This document shows, in pieces, positions 1 to 8,168 of a stretch of DNA of 64,000 bases (the stretch's first letter is position 1; each line of letters starts with the position of its first letter). The position numbers and the translations under genes are program-made. The DNA comes from Roseivivax sediminis (GTDB lineage: Bacteria; Pseudomonadota; Alphaproteobacteria; Rhodobacterales; Rhodobacteraceae). The notes under the pieces are model-generated. The model saw only the letters and a list, made by a program, of their open reading frames with translations. It was not told the DNA's origin and made no database searches. The stretch is from contig NZ_FOMS01000006.1 in NCBI RefSeq assembly GCF_900112685.1, positions 231,729 through 295,728 on the forward strand, in the 5' to 3' direction.

Positions 1-1458
1 GTCGAAGTAGAGATCGAGCCGGTTGCCCGGCTGCCAGCGCAGCGCCAGCGTGGCATCCCGCGCGCGCCCGCCGGTGACGCGCTCGACCACCCATTGTCGC
101 GTCTGGGGGGCCAGCGCCACGGGCCAGTGCGCCGCAAGCGCGTCCGGCGTCACCCGGTCGGCCTGCGCGTCCACCCGCACCGACCAGCCCGCCTCGCCGG
201 CGCTGACCCGGCCGCTGGCGCGCAGGGCCTTCTCGGGGTCGGCGATGCGCAACCGGCCGATGTCGATCTGGAACGGCGACAATTGCAGGCGCAGGTCGAG
301 CTCCGCCCGGTCCACGCGCACCGGGCCCGCGAAGGCGCCGCCGGGATTGGCGGTGAGGTCGGAGAGCACGAACTGGCCGGTGATCGCCTCGGGCCAGCCG
401 CCCTCCGCCGCGCCGATCTGCGCCCGCCCGGTGGCGCGCGCGTCTCCTGCGGCGGTCTCCACCGCGATCTCCGTGAACTCGATCCGCCCGGTCGAAGGCA
501 CGTAGGACAGGTAGGTCTGCGCCCCCTCGAAGCGCAGGGGCTCGGCCGCCTCGGTCGGTTGCAGGACCCCCGCGCCGATGCGCAGCGTCGCGTCGAGCCC
601 GCCGAGTGCCCCATCCGGCGCGGTCCAGCCCCGCAGCGCGCCCGAGATCGGCGCGCGCAAAGCCTCCAGCCAGGCCAGTGCCGGGCTCTGCGTGGCGATG
701 TCCCGTGCCTGGAGGTTGTCGAGCGACAGCCCGAAAGAGGCGTCGGTCGCACCGATCGGGCTCTCGGCGTTGAGCGAGAGGCTCGCCGCGCTGTCGCCCT
801 GCCCGAGCAGCGCCGCGCTTCCGGAGACCCGAAGGTCGCCGCCGGTGCGTTCGACCGACACTTGGCCGCCATCGGCCAGCCACTCGCGCCCCAGCCGCGC
901 GTCGATGAAACGGATCGTCAGGCCGTCGAGCGTGACGCCGTCCAGCGCCGCGAGGCGCGGATCCTCAAGCGCCGCGTCGATGCCCGCGATAACCTCGGGC
1001 ACGCTCGGGTTCTGCTGTTCCCGCGCGATGCCGAGGCCGATACCAAGGCGCCCGTCCTCGGCCCGCCGCACGGTGAGGAAGGCGCCGGACACGCGCGCCT
1101 CGCGCAGCTCCACGTCGCCTTTCAGAAGCGGCGGGAGCCGGGCCGCGATCTCCAGTTCCGACAGCGCGGCGATGGGCGTGCCGTCAATTGCGCGCAGCGC
1201 CGCGTCGTCGAGCCGGACGCGCACGAGACCGGCATCGCCGATCACCAGCCGCAATTGCTCGAATCCGATGGTGGCGCCGGGGACGAGGTCGGCGATGCGT
1301 GCCTCGATCCGCTCGGCCACCCAGTCCGGCACCACCAAGGGCCGCCCGACCAGCGCGCCGGCGGTCAGCGTCGCCGCCGTGAGCAGCAGCACGATGGCCG
1401 TCGCCAGGCGCAGCGGCCAGCGGCGGCGCCGCGGTGTCGGCGGTGTGTCGGCGGTCAC
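1..1458 (-). CDS. AsmA-like / DUF3971-type membrane-anchored protein (partial, C-terminus off the left edge)
   Basis: The frame is open on the minus strand from a GTG at 1458 to the window edge, about 486 codons, so the C-terminus is missing. The N-terminus is basic (run of Arg around residues 9-14) and is followed by one hydrophobic segment at about residues 17-40, which suggests an inner-membrane anchor with a large periplasmic domain. The rest is rich in short beta-type segments with repeated Leu, Asp and Gly, as in the AsmA/YhdP/TamB group that is thought to help move phospholipids or assemble outer-membrane components. The frame still reads cleanly at the left edge (residues ...LRWQPGNRLDLYFD). 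The start is not certain because no strong ribosome binding site is visible. Family call is by pattern only. Confidence 0.7.
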   Translation of the reverse strand, partial: MTADTPPTPRRRRWPLRLATAIVLLLTAATLTAGALVGRPLVVPDWVAERIEARIADLVPGATIGFEQLRLVIGDAGLVRVRLDDAALRAIDGTPIAALSELEIAARLPPLLKGDVELREARVSGAFLTVRRAEDGRLGIGLGIAREQQNPSVPEVIAGIDAALEDPRLAALDGVTLDGLTIRFIDARLGREWLADGGQVSVERTGGDLRVSGSAALLGQGDSAASLSLNAESPIGATDASFGLSLDNLQARDIATQSPALAWLEALRAPISGALRGWTAPDGALGGLDATLRIGAGVLQPTEAAEPLRFEGAQTYLSYVPSTGRIEFTEIAVETAAGDARATGRAQIGAAEGGWPEAITGQFVLSDLTANPGGAFAGPVRVDRAELDLRLQLSPFQIDIGRLRIADPEKALRASGRVSAGEAGWSVRVDAQADRVTPDALAAHWPVALAPQTRQWVVERVTGGRARDATLALRWQPGNRLDLYFD

Positions 1459-1568
1459 TGGTCGTCGGCCCTTCGCGCGTTATGATCCCGTCTCGCCGGA
1501 CTATGGCGCGCCACCCCGGGATTGACCACGGGGGGCCGTGCCGCAACAGCCAACAGGAGCCCCTCATC

Positions 1569-2030
1569 ATGCTGGATACCGCCGATACCGCCCCCGACTT
1601 CACGCTGCCGGTCACCGGCGGCGGCGAGGTCACGCTCTCCGCCCTGCACCCCGCGCCGGTGGTGCTGTTCTTCTACCCGCGCGACGACACCTCGGGCTGC
1701 ACCAAGGAGAACGAGGCGTTCACCGCGCTTCTGCCGGAGTTCGAGGCGGCGGGCGCGAAGGTCTTCGGCATCTCCAAGGACAGTATCGCCAGCCACGACA
1801 AGTTCATGGCCAAGAAGTCGCTGACGGTGCCGCTGCTGTCGGACGAGGACGGCGACGTCTGCGAACGCTACGGCGTGTGGGGCGAAAAGAAGATGTACGG
1901 CAAGACCTTCATGGGGATCACCCGCGCGACCTTCCTGATCGGAGGCGACGGCCGGATCGTCCGCGCCTGGCCCAAGGTGAAGGTCCCCGGCCACGCCGAG
2001 GAGGTGCTGGAGGCGGTCAAGGCGCTCTGA
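1569..2030 (+). CDS. bcp: Thioredoxin-dependent peroxiredoxin, Bcp/PrxQ type
   Basis: 153 residues, cytoplasmic, reducing peroxides with electrons from thioredoxin. An AGGAG lies just upstream of the chosen ATG; a longer frame exists but has no such site. The peroxidatic motif is PRDDTSGC, placing the active cysteine near residue 44, inside the usual AhpC/TSA fold (FTLP, FFYPRDD, FGISKDS, RATFLI). Most Bcp proteins have a resolving cysteine five residues later (C-T-K-E-x-C); here it is Glu. The only other cysteine is in DVCERYGVW near residue 98, so it may use that one or act as a 1-Cys enzyme. It is divergent from the AsmA-like gene. Confidence 0.92.
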   Translation: MLDTADTAPDFTLPVTGGGEVTLSALHPAPVVLFFYPRDDTSGCTKENEAFTALLPEFEAAGAKVFGISKDSIASHDKFMAKKSLTVPLLSDEDGDVCERYGVWGEKKMYGKTFMGITRATFLIGGDGRIVRAWPKVKVPGHAEEVLEAVKAL

Positions 2031-2087
2031 GGAGGCGCTCGCTCCGGCTCGACAGCGCCCCGCGCGAAACAGCGGCCGCAGGCCGCC

Positions 2088-2250
2088 GCGCATCGCCGGG
2101 CCGCCCCCCGGACCGGCGATTTGTCGACGCTCGCGCAAAGCTCGAAGGTTGCCCGGACGTGGCCGCCATAAAGCACCGCCGCTCGACGGTCGGGATCGCC
2201 GATCCGCGGCCCGTCGCTGCGCGGCTTGGCACCATGGACCGAACCCGGGA
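2088..2250 (+). repeat. Dispersed intergenic repeat, copy 1
   Basis: This fills most of the 310-bp gap between bcp and the DUF455 gene. It starts with an imperfect palindrome, GCATCGCCGGGCC...GGACCGGCGATT, and continues with GTGGCCGCCATAAAGC, then GCTCGACGGTCGGGATCGCC and a GCGGCCCGTC segment. Recognisable copies in the same order lie at 33943-34105 (same strand) and 35780-35920 (opposite strand), and a fragment lies at 57055-57120 (opposite strand). No open frame is shared between copies, so it is not read as a gene. Confidence 0.75.
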
Positions 2251-2340
2251 CAGCGCCCAGTTCGACACCCACCGCCGTACCCTTTATGGCCATCCCCGTG
2301 ACCGGACGCCTGCCATACCGATGCCAGACAGGAGCCATAC

Positions 2341-3156
2341 ATGCAGACTCTCAGCGAAATGGCGGTGGACGTCCTGACCACCGCGGACGGCCGCGAGAAG
2401 ACCGCGAAGAGCCGCGCCTACGCCGCGCGCTGGTTCGACGCCCGCGCCGCCGGCGAGGAAATCCCGATCGGCACCGCCACGCCGCCCCTGCGCCCCGCAC
2501 GTCCCGAGGCGCCGGCCCTGCTCGATCCACGCGAGGTGCCCAAGCGCAAGCCCGGCAGCCCGCAGGGACGCATCGCGCTTCTTCACGCCGTCGCGCATAT
2601 CGAACTCAACGCGGTCGACCTGCACTGGGACATCATCCCGCGCTTCGCCGCAACGCCCCTGCCGCCGGGATTCTACGACGACTGGGTCAAGGCGGCGGAC
2701 GAGGAATCCAAGCATTTCAACTTGATGTGCGACTGCCTGGAGGAGGCGGGATCGCATTACGGCGCCCTGCCCGCCCATGCCGGCATGTGGCGCGCGGCCG
2801 AGGACACCGCCGAGGACCTCTTCGGCCGCCTCGCCGTCGTGCCGATGGTGCTGGAGGCGCGCGGCCTCGACGTCACGCCCGGCATGATCGAGATCTTCCG
2901 CAAGGCCGGCGCAGACAGCGCCGTCGCCGCGCTCGAGACGATCTACGCCGAGGAGGTCGGCCACGTCGCCTACGGCTCCAAGTGGTATCACTTCCTCTGC
3001 GGGAGGCACGACGTGGATCCTCTGCCACAGTTCCACGCCCTCGTGCGGCACTATTTCAAGGGAGCGTTGAAACCGCCCTTCAATGAAGAGAAACGGGCAG
3101 AGGCCGGCCTTGCACCGGATTTCTACTGGCCCCTCGCAGGCGAGCCGCGCCCTTGA
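2341..3156 (+). CDS. DUF455 family ferritin-like protein
   Basis: 271 residues. The sequence fits the DUF455 family, a ferritin-like four-helix group of unknown function. Candidate metal-ligand Glu and His residues sit where a di-iron ferritin-like core would need them: HAVAHIELNAVDLHWD (about residues 81-97), DEESKHF (about 120-126) and YAEEVGHVAYG (about 202-212). The start is the first ATG after the repeat. It stands alone: a repeat lies upstream and a non-coding gap of about 200 bases lies downstream before the peptidase gene. Family call is confident, but the biochemical role is not known from sequence. Confidence 0.85.
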   Translation: MQTLSEMAVDVLTTADGREKTAKSRAYAARWFDARAAGEEIPIGTATPPLRPARPEAPALLDPREVPKRKPGSPQGRIALLHAVAHIELNAVDLHWDIIPRFAATPLPPGFYDDWVKAADEESKHFNLMCDCLEEAGSHYGALPAHAGMWRAAEDTAEDLFGRLAVVPMVLEARGLDVTPGMIEIFRKAGADSAVAALETIYAEEVGHVAYGSKWYHFLCGRHDVDPLPQFHALVRHYFKGALKPPFNEEKRAEAGLAPDFYWPLAGEPRP

Positions 3157-3351
3157 CTTGGGCGCAACGCATTCCGGAATCGGCGGATTTCTGCCGTTTC
3201 GGCGCCTTTACGCGCCCGCATCCGCGTGACCTGCCTCAAATTGTTGCAACACCAACGCTGCCTCAGTAAGCCCTTGCCCCAAGGCGCCGGTCTTATTGGG
3301 GAACCGAGCGCCAGATATTGAGCCGGGTGACACGGGACAGAGGGCCACCAC

Positions 3352-4659
3352 GTGAGAACGCGCTTCGCGATCAAGACACATGCGCTCCTGGAGCGCTTCT
3401 TTCCGGAACGCCGACTGTTCCTCCGCTCCGACAACGACACACGGTTCATCCGCCTCAGGCCCGAAACGCAGGCCGTCGCCTTCGCAGGCGCCACCGCGGT
3501 GGTGGCCTGGTCGATCGTGGCGACGGCGGTCCTTCTGATGGATTCCATCGGCGCGGGATCCTACCGCGAACAGGCGCGCCGCGATCAGGTCACCTACCAG
3601 CAGCGTCTGAACGCAGTGGCCGCCGAACGCGACGCCCGCGCCGCAGAGGCCCTGGCGGCGCAGCAGCGCTTCAATTCCGCACTCGCGGAGGTCTCCGCGA
3701 TGCAGTCCCAGCTCCTACAGAGCGAGGCGCAGCGGCGCGAGCTGGAAACCGGGCTCGACGTCGTGCAGGCCACGCTGGGCGACACGATGAAGGAGCGTGA
3801 GGCGTTCCGCGACCAGTACGCCACCCTGCGCCAGCGCATCGAGGAAGGCGGAACCGCCGTTGCCGAAGGTGGCGACGACAGCACCGTGGACCTGCTGACC
3901 ACCGCCCTGTCGCGCACCGCCGAGGAACGCGACCGCGTGGTCGCCGATGCGCAGGACGCGCTGATGCGCGCCGACGAGATGGCGACCGAGATCCGGCTGA
4001 TGGAAGAGAAGAACGACATGATCTTCCGCCAGCTCGAAGAAGCGATGACCGTGTCGGTCAAGCCGCTCGACAAGATGTTCGAACGCGCCGGCATGGACCC
4101 CGACCGCATCATCAACGAGGTGCGCCGCGGCTATTCCGGCCAGGGCGGCCCGCTGACGCCGCTGTCCTTCTCCACCCGCGGCGAGGATCTCGGCGCCGAC
4201 GCCAGCCGCGCCAACGACATCCTCGGCCAGATGGACCGGTTGAACATGTACCGGATCGCCGCGCAGCGCGTGCCCTTCGCCTCGCCGCTGAAGGACCCGT
4301 TCCGCTTCACCTCGGGGTTCGGCCGCCGCTGGGGACGGATGCACGAGGGCACCGATTTCGCGGCGCCCCACGGCACCGCGATCTACGCCACCGCCGACGG
4401 CGTCGTGACCCATGCCGGCTGGATGTCGGGCTATGGCCGGCTGGTGAAGATCAAGCACGAATTCGGGATCGAGACCCGCTACGCGCACAACTCGAAACTG
4501 TACGTCTCCGAAGGGCAAAGGGTCTCGCGCGGCCAGAAGATTGCTGCTATGGGAAACACTGGACGTTCGACCGGCACGCATCTGCACTATGAGGTCCGTG
4601 TCGGCGGTAAGGCCGTCAATCCCATGACCTATATCAAGGCTGCGAACGATGTTTTCTAA
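3352..4659 (+). CDS. M23 family metallopeptidase with coiled coil (bactofilin-linked peptidoglycan hydrolase)
   Basis: 435 residues from a GTG start. A short cytoplasmic N-terminus is followed by a single membrane segment at about residues 42-65 and then by a long charged, Gln/Glu/Arg-rich stretch (about 70-230) that should form a coiled coil. The C-terminal LytM/M23 domain has the zinc ligands HEGTD (His about 330, Asp about 334) and HLHYE (about 410-414), so an active endopeptidase that cuts peptide cross-links in the periplasm is expected. The gene overlaps the bactofilin gene by 11 bases, which points to translational coupling. Bactofilin-M23 partners in other alphaproteobacteria shape the cell wall locally. 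Confidence 0.92.
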   Translation: MRTRFAIKTHALLERFFPERRLFLRSDNDTRFIRLRPETQAVAFAGATAVVAWSIVATAVLLMDSIGAGSYREQARRDQVTYQQRLNAVAAERDARAAEALAAQQRFNSALAEVSAMQSQLLQSEAQRRELETGLDVVQATLGDTMKEREAFRDQYATLRQRIEEGGTAVAEGGDDSTVDLLTTALSRTAEERDRVVADAQDALMRADEMATEIRLMEEKNDMIFRQLEEAMTVSVKPLDKMFERAGMDPDRIINEVRRGYSGQGGPLTPLSFSTRGEDLGADASRANDILGQMDRLNMYRIAAQRVPFASPLKDPFRFTSGFGRRWGRMHEGTDFAAPHGTAIYATADGVVTHAGWMSGYGRLVKIKHEFGIETRYAHNSKLYVSEGQRVSRGQKIAAMGNTGRSTGTHLHYEVRVGGKAVNPMTYIKAANDVF

Positions 4660-5206
4660 GAGCAAGATCAACGATCCGGCGCCGAAACCGGAGGAGGGCA
4701 AGCCGGCCGCGCCCGAGACCCAGGCAGCGCCGCAGCGCCAGTCCACCGATTTCAAACCCGCCGCCCCCAAGGCGAAGCCGGCCGCGTCGGTCCTGTCCAG
4801 CGATCTTCACATCACCGGCAACGTCAAGACCACCGGCGACATCCAGGTCGAAGGCACGGTCGAAGGCGACATCCGCGCACACCTTCTCACCGTCGGAGAG
4901 ACCGCGACGATCAAGGGTGAGTGCATTGCCGACGACGTCGTCGTGAACGGCCGCATCGTCGGCCGCGTGCGCGGACTGAAGGTGCGCCTGACCGCGACCG
5001 CGCGGGTCGAGGGCGACATCATCCACAAGACCATCGCGATCGAATCCGGCGCCCATTTCGAAGGCTCGGTGCAGCGCCAGGACGACCCGCTCTCGGCCAA
5101 CAAGGGCAAAAGCGCCGGCGCGTCGGCGCCCCAGGCCGGTGGCGGCCAGCAGGGAGGCGGCGGTCAGGCTCAGCCGGCGCAGAAGTCGCAGCAGCAGACG
5201 GGCTGA
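4649..5206 (+). CDS. Bactofilin (polymer-forming cytoskeletal protein)
   Basis: 185 residues. The central part (about residues 50-145) is the bactofilin beta-helix, seen as repeated short strands with Gly and Val, such as VEGTVEGDIRAHLLTVGE and NGRIVGRVRGLKV. It is flanked by a Pro/Ala/Lys-rich N-terminal tail and a Gln/Gly-rich C-terminal tail, which are typical disordered ends in this family. Bactofilins polymerise without nucleotide and scaffold cell-wall enzymes at the inner membrane. The start overlaps the 3' end of the M23 peptidase gene by 11 bases, supporting a joint role in cell shape or local wall synthesis. Confidence 0.93.
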   Translation: MFSKSKINDPAPKPEEGKPAAPETQAAPQRQSTDFKPAAPKAKPAASVLSSDLHITGNVKTTGDIQVEGTVEGDIRAHLLTVGETATIKGECIADDVVVNGRIVGRVRGLKVRLTATARVEGDIIHKTIAIESGAHFEGSVQRQDDPLSANKGKSAGASAPQAGGGQQGGGGQAQPAQKSQQQTG

Positions 5207-5486
5207 CGCCGGCGCGCCCGGTTGTCGGGTGCGGCCGAAGACATGCCCACCAAGCCACGGGTCACCGCAGACACGCGGCGGCCCGTTTCCGATGACGATC
5301 TGTTTACGGAGCGGCGCCGCAGGCACTTAATGTCGGCGGCGGTCATGATCACGCGCATTCCGGCACCGCTACTGGCATCGACAACGCGCTCACACAGATC
5401 GCTGCGCCGCCGCAGGCGCACAACGGGCCAGGTCGGCGGTCCCTGCCGCGGGGGTGGAATGGGTCGGGTTCAGGCCGCGCTGGCGA

Positions 5487-6071
5487 TCACTGCTCCAGCT
5501 CGGCATCCCAATAGAGAAAGTCGATCCAGCTATGGTGCAGGTGGTTCGGCGGGAAGCGCCGGCCCATGTTGCGCAATTCTTCCGCGCCGGGCTGGCGCGG
5601 CGGCTTGCGCAGGCTCAGGCCCGAACGGCGCAGGCTCTTGGACCCCTTGCGGAGGTTGCACGGCGCGCAGGCCGCGACGACGTTTTCCCAGCTTGTGATG
5701 CCGCCCGCGGCGCGCGGGACCACGTGATCGAAGGTCAGGTCCCCGGTCGATCCGCAGTACTGGCAGCAGAATTCGTCCCTCAGAAAAAGATTGAAGCGCG
5801 TGAAGGCCACGCGCTTCTGGGGTTTGACGTAATCCTTGAGCACCACGACGCTCGGTATCCTGAGCGTCATCGACGGGCTTCGCACCACCTCGTCGTATTC
5901 CGCGATGATGTCGACCCGGTCGAGAAAGGAGGCCTTCACCGCCTCCTGCCATGGCCAGAGCGACAGCGGATAATACGACAAAGGCCGGTAATCCGCGTTC
6001 AGCACCAGCGCCGGATGGCGCTTCAGCGCCCCCGGCTCGCGCACGAAATGTGTCCTGAATTCCCCGTTCAT
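5487..6071 (-). CDS. HNH endonuclease family protein
   Basis: 194 residues. An HNH nuclease domain fills the middle: two CxxC zinc knuckles (CCQYCGS near residue 107 and CAPCNLRKG near 145) bracket the catalytic part DHVVPRAAGG and the Asn of ENVVAACAPCN. The N-terminal block (ALVLNADYRPLSYYPLSLWPW) is typical of the chromosomal HNH proteins widespread in alphaproteobacteria. Nothing nearby suggests a phage, homing element or restriction system, so this is most likely a resident gene of unknown cellular role. The 280-bp gap between it and the bactofilin stop shows no recognisable feature. Confidence 0.88.
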   Translation of the reverse strand: MNGEFRTHFVREPGALKRHPALVLNADYRPLSYYPLSLWPWQEAVKASFLDRVDIIAEYDEVVRSPSMTLRIPSVVVLKDYVKPQKRVAFTRFNLFLRDEFCCQYCGSTGDLTFDHVVPRAAGGITSWENVVAACAPCNLRKGSKSLRRSGLSLRKPPRQPGAEELRNMGRRFPPNHLHHSWIDFLYWDAELEQ

Positions 6072-6287
6072 CTGCGACTCGGTCCTCGCCCTGCCTGCCC
6101 GTCTTCCGAAGCACCAGAGCGGGGAGCCCCGCCCCAGCTTGGGATCACTATATATCGCGATCCGATTCCGACAAGTCCCGCATATGCGGTGTCACCCGGC
6201 GGAATAGTAGCTGATTGAAACATGTGCATGACAATGTGGACAAGTGCCAGCGGTGACGGCGCGGCCGCATGCTGTTACCGTCCCGCC

Positions 6288-6713
6288 ATGTCAGATGAAC
6301 CGCGTCCCGTCCCACCCAGCCACCTGCTCGAAGCCGCGCTCTACGCCGAGGATCTGGAGGCGGCGGAAGCGTTCTTTACCGGGGTGCTGGGGCTCGATGT
6401 CGTCGTGCGCGTGCCGGGTCGACACGTCTTCTTCCGCTGCGGCACAGGGGTGCTGCTGGTCTTCGATCCCAGGGCAACGGCGCAGCCGCCGAAGAACCCG
6501 GACCTGCCGGTGCCGCCGCACGGCGCCCAAGGGCCGGGCCATGCCTGCCTCGCGGTGGACGGCGCGGCGCTCGATGCCTGGCGCGCGCATCTGGAGGCCG
6601 CCGGGGTCGAGATCGAGGCCGACTTTCGCTGGCCGACGGGCGCACGGTCGATCTATATCCGCGACCCGGCCGGCAATTCGCTGGAACTGGCGGAACCGAG
6701 ACTCTGGATGTGA
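6288..6713 (+). CDS. VOC (glyoxalase/bleomycin resistance) family protein
   Basis: 141 residues from the ATG at 6288; the frame extends 22 codons further upstream but that stretch looks non-coding. It has one vicinal-oxygen-chelate module pair: EAALYAEDLEAAEAFFTGVLGL at the start and the characteristic end RDPAGNSLELAEP, whose Glu is a usual metal ligand. His is seen at GHACLAVDG. These proteins bind a divalent metal and act as lyases, dioxygenases or resistance proteins; the substrate cannot be told here. It is convergent with the esterase gene. Confidence 0.85.
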   Translation: MSDEPRPVPPSHLLEAALYAEDLEAAEAFFTGVLGLDVVVRVPGRHVFFRCGTGVLLVFDPRATAQPPKNPDLPVPPHGAQGPGHACLAVDGAALDAWRAHLEAAGVEIEADFRWPTGARSIYIRDPAGNSLELAEPRLWM

Positions 6714-6786
6714 GTGCGCTCGTGGCGGGCAGATTGCACACTTTATCGCGCCGCCGCCGCCGGCCGGGCGCGGGCCGAGAGGTCGC

Positions 6787-6841
6787 GTAGGTGGGGGCTC
6801 CGCCCCCTACATCCCCCGGAGTATTTTTCGGCCCAAAGAAG
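6787..6841 (-). repeat. Hairpin plus 27-nt Rhodobacterales intergenic element, copy A
   Basis: A GC-rich hairpin (GGGGGC-TCC-GCCCCC, with flanking GTAG/CTAC) is followed by CCCCCGGAGTATTTTTCGG and CCCAAAGAAG. The same pair of modules is found at 10981-11030, 17201-17274 and 19226-19277. Here it sits between the convergent ends of the VOC gene and the esterase gene, a place where a bidirectional terminator would be expected. Confidence 0.7.
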
Positions 6842-6855
6842 CCGGGAGGCGCGAC

Positions 6856-7521
6856 TCAGAGGCCGCACTTGTCGCGCATGAAGGCGAGCGCGACCGACAG
6901 CCCGTCGGGGGCGATGCCGTGCGCGGTGCCCTTCATCACGTGACCGTAGACCTCTGTCCAGCCGGCCTTCTGAAGCGCATCGGCGGCGTCGGGCATGGAT
7001 TGCGGCGGGACCACATCGTCCTGATCCCCGTGAACAAGCAGGACCGGAGGGCGGCTGACCGCCTCGTCGACCAAGAGCTCGGGCTGCAGAAGGCGCCCCG
7101 AGAAGCCGACGACGCCCGCGACCGCGTCTTCGCGCCGCGGCGCGACATGCAGCGCCATCATCGTGCCCTGCGAGAAGCCGAACAGCACCACTTGTTCCGG
7201 TAGCAGATCCTCGTCGACCATGAAGGCGTCGAGGAAGGCGTCGAGATCGGCGATCGCGGCGCGCATGCCCTGCTCCGCCTCCTCCTGGCTCGATCCGTCG
7301 ATCCAGGGGATCGGGAACCATTGCAGGCCCATCGGATTGACCGCGCAGGTCTCGGGCGCGTCGGGCGCCACGAAGAGCGTGTCGGGCAGATGCTCCCCGA
7401 GCGCATCGGCGATCCCCAGAAGGTCCGCCCCGTTGGCGCCGTAACCGTGCAGGAAGATCACGGCCGAGCGCGTGTCTCCGGAGACGGGCGGCCGGCGGCC
7501 GGCCTGCAGAACGCGGGTCAT
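6856..7521 (-). CDS. Alpha/beta hydrolase, carboxylesterase/phospholipase type
   Basis: 221 residues. It fits the small serine esterase family (YpfH/EstB-like, PF02230): FLHGYGANG near residue 24 for the oxyanion hole, GFSQG with the nucleophile Ser near 117, an Asp in HGDQDDVVPP near 170, and a His in GTAHGIAPDG near 202. These cytoplasmic enzymes cut short acyl esters or lysophospholipids. Its ATG overlaps the stop codon of the upstream alkA-like gene (ATGA, four bases), so it is the third gene of a cobK-alkA-esterase operon on the minus strand. Confidence 0.9.
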   Translation of the reverse strand: MTRVLQAGRRPPVSGDTRSAVIFLHGYGANGADLLGIADALGEHLPDTLFVAPDAPETCAVNPMGLQWFPIPWIDGSSQEEAEQGMRAAIADLDAFLDAFMVDEDLLPEQVVLFGFSQGTMMALHVAPRREDAVAGVVGFSGRLLQPELLVDEAVSRPPVLLVHGDQDDVVPPQSMPDAADALQKAGWTEVYGHVMKGTAHGIAPDGLSVALAFMRDKCGL

Positions 7522-8168
7522 GCGATGCCCTCCCTATCCTTGGCGACGTGGTAGTAGGCCCAGAGCGCGCGCGCCGCAACCGATCTCCACGGGCTCCACG
7601 CCTCGGCCATGCTGCGCAGGGCGCGATCCTTCGGCCGCTCGGGCAGATCGAAGAGGATCCGCGCGCCCTCCTGCAGCGCCAGGTCGCCGGGCGCGAAGAC
7701 ATCCGCGCGGCCGAGGCTGAACATGGCGTAGATCTCGGCCGTCCAGACGCCGATGCCCTTCACGCGGGTCAGCGTCGCCACGACCTCCGCGTCCGGGGCC
7801 TCGCGCAGGGCGGCGTAGTCGATCCCCGCCTCCGCCAGCGCCACCGCGTAGGACGCCTTCTGCCGCGACAGGCCGAGCGCGCGCAGGCGCGGCTCCCCGG
7901 CGGCGAGGATAGCCTCCGGCGTCGTCATGCCAGCCGCCTCGAGCCGCGCCCGGATCGCGCGGGCGGAGGCGACGGAGACCTGCTGGCCGACGATGGCGGT
8001 CAGAAGCTGATCGAAGCCGTCCGGCGCGCGGCGCAGCGGCAGTGGCCCCGTGCGTGCCAGCGCGGAGGCAAAGCGAGGCTCCGCCCGTGCAAGCCAGTCC
8101 GCGCCCTCGGCCACGCAGGCCTCGCCGACGATCAACCGACCGGCGACCGGGTGGTATGTCGCAGCCAT
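7518..8168 (-). CDS. DNA-3-methyladenine glycosylase II family (AlkA-like)
   Basis: 216 residues from the ATG at 8168. It is an HhH-GPD base-excision glycosylase: LLTAIVGQQVSVASARAIR at about residues 54-72, the helix-hairpin-helix VKGIGVWTAEIYAM near 134-147, and the catalytic Asp in FAPGDLALQ near 158. It removes alkylated purines from DNA. It lacks the extra N-terminal domain of E. coli AlkA, like many short alphaproteobacterial forms. Its start lies 37 bases inside the 3' end of cobK and its stop overlaps the esterase start, so translation is probably coupled. Confidence 0.92.
   Translation of the reverse strand: MAATYHPVAGRLIVGEACVAEGADWLARAEPRFASALARTGPLPLRRAPDGFDQLLTAIVGQQVSVASARAIRARLEAAGMTTPEAILAAGEPRLRALGLSRQKASYAVALAEAGIDYAALREAPDAEVVATLTRVKGIGVWTAEIYAMFSLGRADVFAPGDLALQEGARILFDLPERPKDRALRSMAEAWSPWRSVAARALWAYYHVAKDREGIA

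Noticed and set aside
94..1485. Long plus-strand open frames over the AsmA-like gene
   Set aside because: They are Arg/Pro/Gly/His-rich and have no domain pattern. The minus-strand frame is continuous and has a membrane anchor and AsmA-like composition, so the plus frames are shadows of GC-rich DNA.
2017..2268. Small frames inside the dispersed repeat
   Set aside because: Frames are not kept between copies of the repeat, so they are not genes.
5487..6071. HNH endonuclease as part of a phage or homing element
   Set aside because: The neighbours are housekeeping genes, and the N-terminal block matches resident chromosomal HNH proteins.
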